This document shows, one piece after another, positions 60,539 through 64,000 of a stretch of 64,000 bases of DNA. A program made the position numbers and the translations under genes. The notes below the pieces were generated by a model. The model ran no database searches. It saw only the letters and a program-made list of their open reading frames with translations, and had not been told where the DNA came from. The DNA is from Chimonanthus salicifolius (taxonomy: Eukaryota; Streptophyta; Magnoliopsida; Laurales; Calycanthaceae), in contig CM023541.1 in the NCBI GenBank assembly GCA_013350335.1, positions 63,305,413-63,369,412 on the forward strand. Direction: 5' to 3'. How positions within the stretch are numbered: position 1 is the first letter of the stretch; every line of letters starts with the position of its first letter.

Positions 60539-62216
60539 AGAATAATGTATTATCTATAATAATAATAATAATGCATATAGCTTGTTTGCAGAGAAACTAA
60601 GGCGAGGAGAGTGGTTCTTTCCATAAGTGATCTAATCGAGTCACAATGTTCAGTGACTCAGTTTAATTTTAATAAAATGTTAATTTATTGAATATAATAT
60701 CTTATAAAATTAAATTAGATTTTTTTTTTTTACTATATTGACTATAGAAATAAGTTTCAATTAAAAAGTATTTATATATTTAATTTAAATAAATAAAATT
60801 GATAGTTGACTAGAATTCCACTGCAACCTTTTGTATTATTAAACTAAATCAATTATTTATACATAATTAATAAGATTACTTTTATATCATTACTTCAATA
60901 ACTAAATATTTTATTTTATAGGTTTATTAGCTGTCAAATATCATGTTAGATCTAATGTAAAGTCACAAAAATTCTGTTGCGAGTTACGACTCAGTGAAAC
61001 GTCAGCATAGCTTTCTCCATTCCATCTCATTAAATATGAAAAATTGTCAAAATAGGGACAGACCTTCAATTCTTCGTCCGCTTCTTGTTGAGGGTTGTCA
61101 AGTTAATTAATGGGCTGCTCTTCACAGTTCACACTAAGTTCGTATGAACTGTCAACGAACTGTTTCTTGAGAGGAACAGCTATTAAAATTCAATGTTTGT
61201 TCTTCTAATTTTTTATCATTGGTTTTTTATTTTTAAAAAAGGAAGTAGATATAATAATATATTTTGAGGTTAAAATTTTAAGTGATCATCATAAATCATA
61301 ATCATTAACTCTAAATGATAAAATTAGAAATGATCACATATTACATCTTCATCGTGTAATTGATCTTTAAAAAAATAAAAGTTATAATAATTTAATGGCT
61401 GCATTTTAAATACTTTGACCATACTCATGATTAACTATTAATCATTTGTTTATTCCAAGGAAAGGCCTCATTTAATATTAAACAATAAAAAAGACAATTA
61501 AAAAGAATTAATAAATTAAAGATGAACACGTTACACTATAAATAATATAAAATATAAAAATTATCTAAAAATAATTTTAATAGAAGGGAATTTGAAATAA
61601 ATTCATTTAAAAGAATTTAAATACATAATAGAAGATCAGAGATAGACACAATACATAAAATAAAAAGATAAAAAGAATCGGATATTTTGGGGTAGCCATC
61701 CTCTATTTATAAGATTAAAAGAATATTAGAAAATGATAAATCCCCCAAAAAATGCATTAAAAGTTAAAACTGAAGTCTGAGAATTGTGTGGTAGCCATCC
61801 TCTATTTATAAATCTGAGCAGAAAAAGAGTTTCTAGAGCATTACAAGTTAGTTAAATGATTTTACTAAAGATGTTATTTAAATGAAGTTTCATTCAATAA
61901 AAATAGTTTTGTGAGATCAGCATGAAAAATGAATAATTTATAATAATTAAATTCTCAAATCCAAAATATAATAGTAAAATAACCTCTTTTTTATCTCCAT
62001 GTCATTTTTTATGAATCTCACTAATAAAGGTGTGACTTGCTTAAACTTGTAATAAAGGATTTTTCACAATTAAAGAGACATTAGAAGTCTCCCAATGGAC
62101 TGAATTTGATTATCTCAACTTTTAATAATGATAATAGTTTATATGAGTAGGGTTGAGCATTAAGAAATTTAAAAAAAGAAAAAATAAAACGACAGGAACT
62201 GAAAAATGTAAAGTTA

Positions 62217-62224
62217 AAAAAAAA
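62217..62224 (-). terminator. Pol III terminator of the tRNA-Tyr gene
   Basis: A plus-strand A-run gives eight T residues immediately after the tRNA 3' end on the minus strand, the standard Pol III stop signal. Confidence 0.8.
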
Positions 62225-62317
62225 TCCGACCTGCCGGATTCGAACCAGCGACCTAAGGATTAACCTGCTTGGAAGCCCAACTACAGTCCTCCGCTCTACC
62301 AACTGAGCTAAGGTCGG
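62225..62317 (-). tRNA. tRNA-Tyr (anticodon GUA) with 20-nt intron
   Basis: The minus strand starts CCGACCTTAGCTCAGTTGGT (acceptor arm, D arm, box A), has the anticodon stem GAGGA/TCCTT with loop CTGTAG-A, and the T arm GCTGG-TTCGAAT-CCGGC (box B). The acceptor 3' strand AGGTCGG pairs with CCGACCT, followed by discriminator A. A 20-nt intron sits after position 37, the place where plant nuclear tRNA-Tyr genes carry an intron. The mature RNA is 73 nt before CCA. Stem pairing is complete apart from one G-U pair, so it is probably functional. Confidence 0.95.
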
Positions 62318-63320
62318 CTTCTGACATCTAAGTCATAATTTAAAAGTATCATTACTTTACTTACTAAAGTAATGTAATGTGCATTTCGTCATTAAAGCTT
62401 ACTATATTATATATTTTTTACACGTGTAGCCTCGTTTCTTCAATAAGAAAAATTTTGAGTGGTGCTCTTAGATTGGAGGTATTGGCAAAATGTGGAGTAT
62501 TAAATATGAGTTTAGTAATATATATTGGTCGATGTTTGTAAGTATTAATTTTATTGAATAAAATAATAGAAATAAAAAATATATAAATAATATACATGAT
62601 TTATAATTTAATTTTCTAAATATATACTATATTCATTTCTTTTACACTTGCATTTTATAATAGATAAAAACTAAGTTTCAACGTAAAAATTCAAAACACA
62701 AATAAAGAAAATTTTACTTGTAAGTTGACATTACCTATTTACCTATATCTTTTCTTTTCTTCCCTTATTTTTTTTCCCCTCTCTCTCTCAAGGACACATA
62801 ACTTATCTCCAAATAAGGTTAAAAAAAATCTTAAGTTATCTACCAGTTTTATATATGTGGATACGTATCAGCCATTTTCAAACTTTTTATTTTTTTTAAA
62901 ATACCATTTTGACCGTTTTTAATGTTGGATCTTGCATTTTGTATATGATTGTAAGAATGTTTAGAAAAAAAAGTTCTGTATTTGTCAATTCCAAATGTTT
63001 TTCCTTAATATTTGACTATTTTAAATTATTTTCATCATTTTTTTCTTTTGAACTTTCAATTCTGATTTTTTATTTTTTTTTTGTGTGAAAATAATCTAAT
63101 AAATAATATTGATTGCTTATGAAATTGAAGGGAGATGAGGTAATGTGATGAGATTTTTCAAAAAACTAATCAAATCAAGTGGTAGAGAACATGGACATAT
63201 GTAAACCTTTCAATCTATATACACTGGTTAAATTAATGGAGAATAACTCCATGAAGTGACCGGGAGGGATTGAATTTGAATCGAACTCAATACTTCACTT
63301 CATGAAATGGATATCTCGAC
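62318..63320. other. AT-rich intergenic region
   Basis: No gene is supported. A 65-codon ORF at 62725-62922 is T-rich and low in complexity. A box B-like AGTTCGATTC on the minus strand near 63265-63285 hints at another SINE remnant. Confidence 0.5.
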
Positions 63321-63379
63321 GGTTGGACCTTTATGAGTTTTCTTCTCAGATTTCGGATAAAGGTCTTTGGGGTCGAGTG

Positions 63380-64000
63380 GGCCTGTAATTATTTGTTGAT
63401 AGATCACTCTCAGGGTTGGAGGTTTGGATCTGTTAAAGAAAAAAATGTTCATTCTTGGCTGACTTGGTTGGAAAGGAGCAACAGATGTTTCCGAATTAAG
63501 TCACTCCGTCACCAATGTCGCTTTTTCTACCTAGAGAAAAGTTGCTTCTTCTTTTTGGGCTTGCTCCTTGGGCCTTTCCCTTTTCAGCCCGCCGGGCTTG
63601 TTTTCTTGTTTTTTCTTCATGGAGTTACCCTGTCTCTTTTTGAATGAATTACTAATTTTATATTAAAAAAATAAGTAGCATCTTAAGCCATTGCTTTAGG
63701 GTCTTGCTCAGGTTTTTTTTTGTCTGGTGTGTAAAAATGGGAAGTATATGATCTAAGATTACCCTACTCCGGTGACGTTCTCTTCTGTTAGGCTTCCTCC
63801 TCCTTCGGGGTGTTTTTAAATTACTTTGACCGCAACGACTTAAGCTCTACAGGCCCAGTCGGGGTGTGTGGTTTAATTAGAGAGTCTGTTTCCAGGGTAA
63901 GCCTTTCATTCTATGGGCCTGGGCCTGCCGATGTCTGTTTCCCAGTGGAGGCAGAAGTCAGTGCCTTACTCATTGGGCTCAAAGAAGCTCCCCGGGCAGA
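63380..64000 (+). mobile_element. Decayed LINE-like retroelement, running off the window
   Basis: VHSWLTWLERSNRCFR (near 63450) resembles the W..WxER.R.F block preceding RNase H in plant LINEs. From about 63817 to the window end an open frame reads GPVGVCGLIRESVSR then FPVEAEVSALLIGLKEAP, the first half of an RNase H domain. Frames shift between the two parts, so it is inactive. The family is different from that at 46960 and 33755. Confidence 0.55.

Larger units (their letters stand above)
59121..62224. other. SNL6-like upstream region and AT-rich intergenic DNA
   Basis: The first 220 bp upstream of the SNL6-like start are purine-rich on the plus strand (CT-rich on the gene's strand). Then come two CACGTG palindromes (59790-59854), a Stowaway-type MITE (60305-60538) and very AT-rich DNA. 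A 22-bp direct repeat beginning GGTAGCCATCCTCTATTTAT lies at 61691 and 61790. No gene is recognised. Confidence 0.55.

Overview
This window is nuclear DNA from a flowering plant. The genes have many short exons with GT-AG introns, the intergenic space is AT-rich and packed with small transposons, and the encoded proteins match plant families. The sequence alone does not fix the species.

Six protein-coding loci and one tRNA gene could be reconstructed exon by exon. (1) A SCAI homologue, + strand, 3640-9585, ten exons, 655 aa; one intron must use a GC donor. (2) A UBP20/21-type ubiquitin hydrolase, + strand, 13765-18942, with at least two one-base frameshifts that cut it off before its catalytic His, so it is a decaying gene or contains assembly errors. 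(3) A Glo3/ArfGAP2/3-type ARF GAP (AGD8/9/10 class), - strand, 21017-29968, seven exons, 407 aa. (4) An alcohol-dehydrogenase-like zinc MDR, + strand, 36128-43952, seven exons, 376 aa. (5) A WEB-family (DUF827) coiled-coil protein, + strand, 48300-52328, three exons, 852 aa. (6) A cinnamoyl-CoA-reductase-like SDR of the SNL6 type, - strand, 57004-59120, five exons, 304 aa, lacking the usual catalytic Tyr. A nuclear tRNA-Tyr(GUA) with a 20-nt intron lies at 62225-62317 (-).

The genes are functionally unrelated and each appears to have its own promoter, as is normal in plants. UBP and the ARF GAP converge; WEB and the SDR converge.

Mobile DNA is the richest part of the window. It includes a 469-bp near-palindromic foldback element with an 8-bp target duplication (2123-2591), a complete TRIM-like mini-retrotransposon with 5-bp target duplication inside an ARF GAP intron (27415-28048), a 1.4-kb non-autonomous hAT element with 8-bp target duplication (31109-32524), two Stowaway-type MITEs of one family, three copies of one tRNA-derived SINE family, two 3' ends of the same LINE family, and a dispersed repeat family rich in ATCGGCCGAT-type palindromes. 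I saw no CRISPR, operon, virus or toxin system. The strongest candidates for something undescribed are the palindromic foldback element, the CGGCCG repeat family and the clustered frameshifts in the UBP gene.
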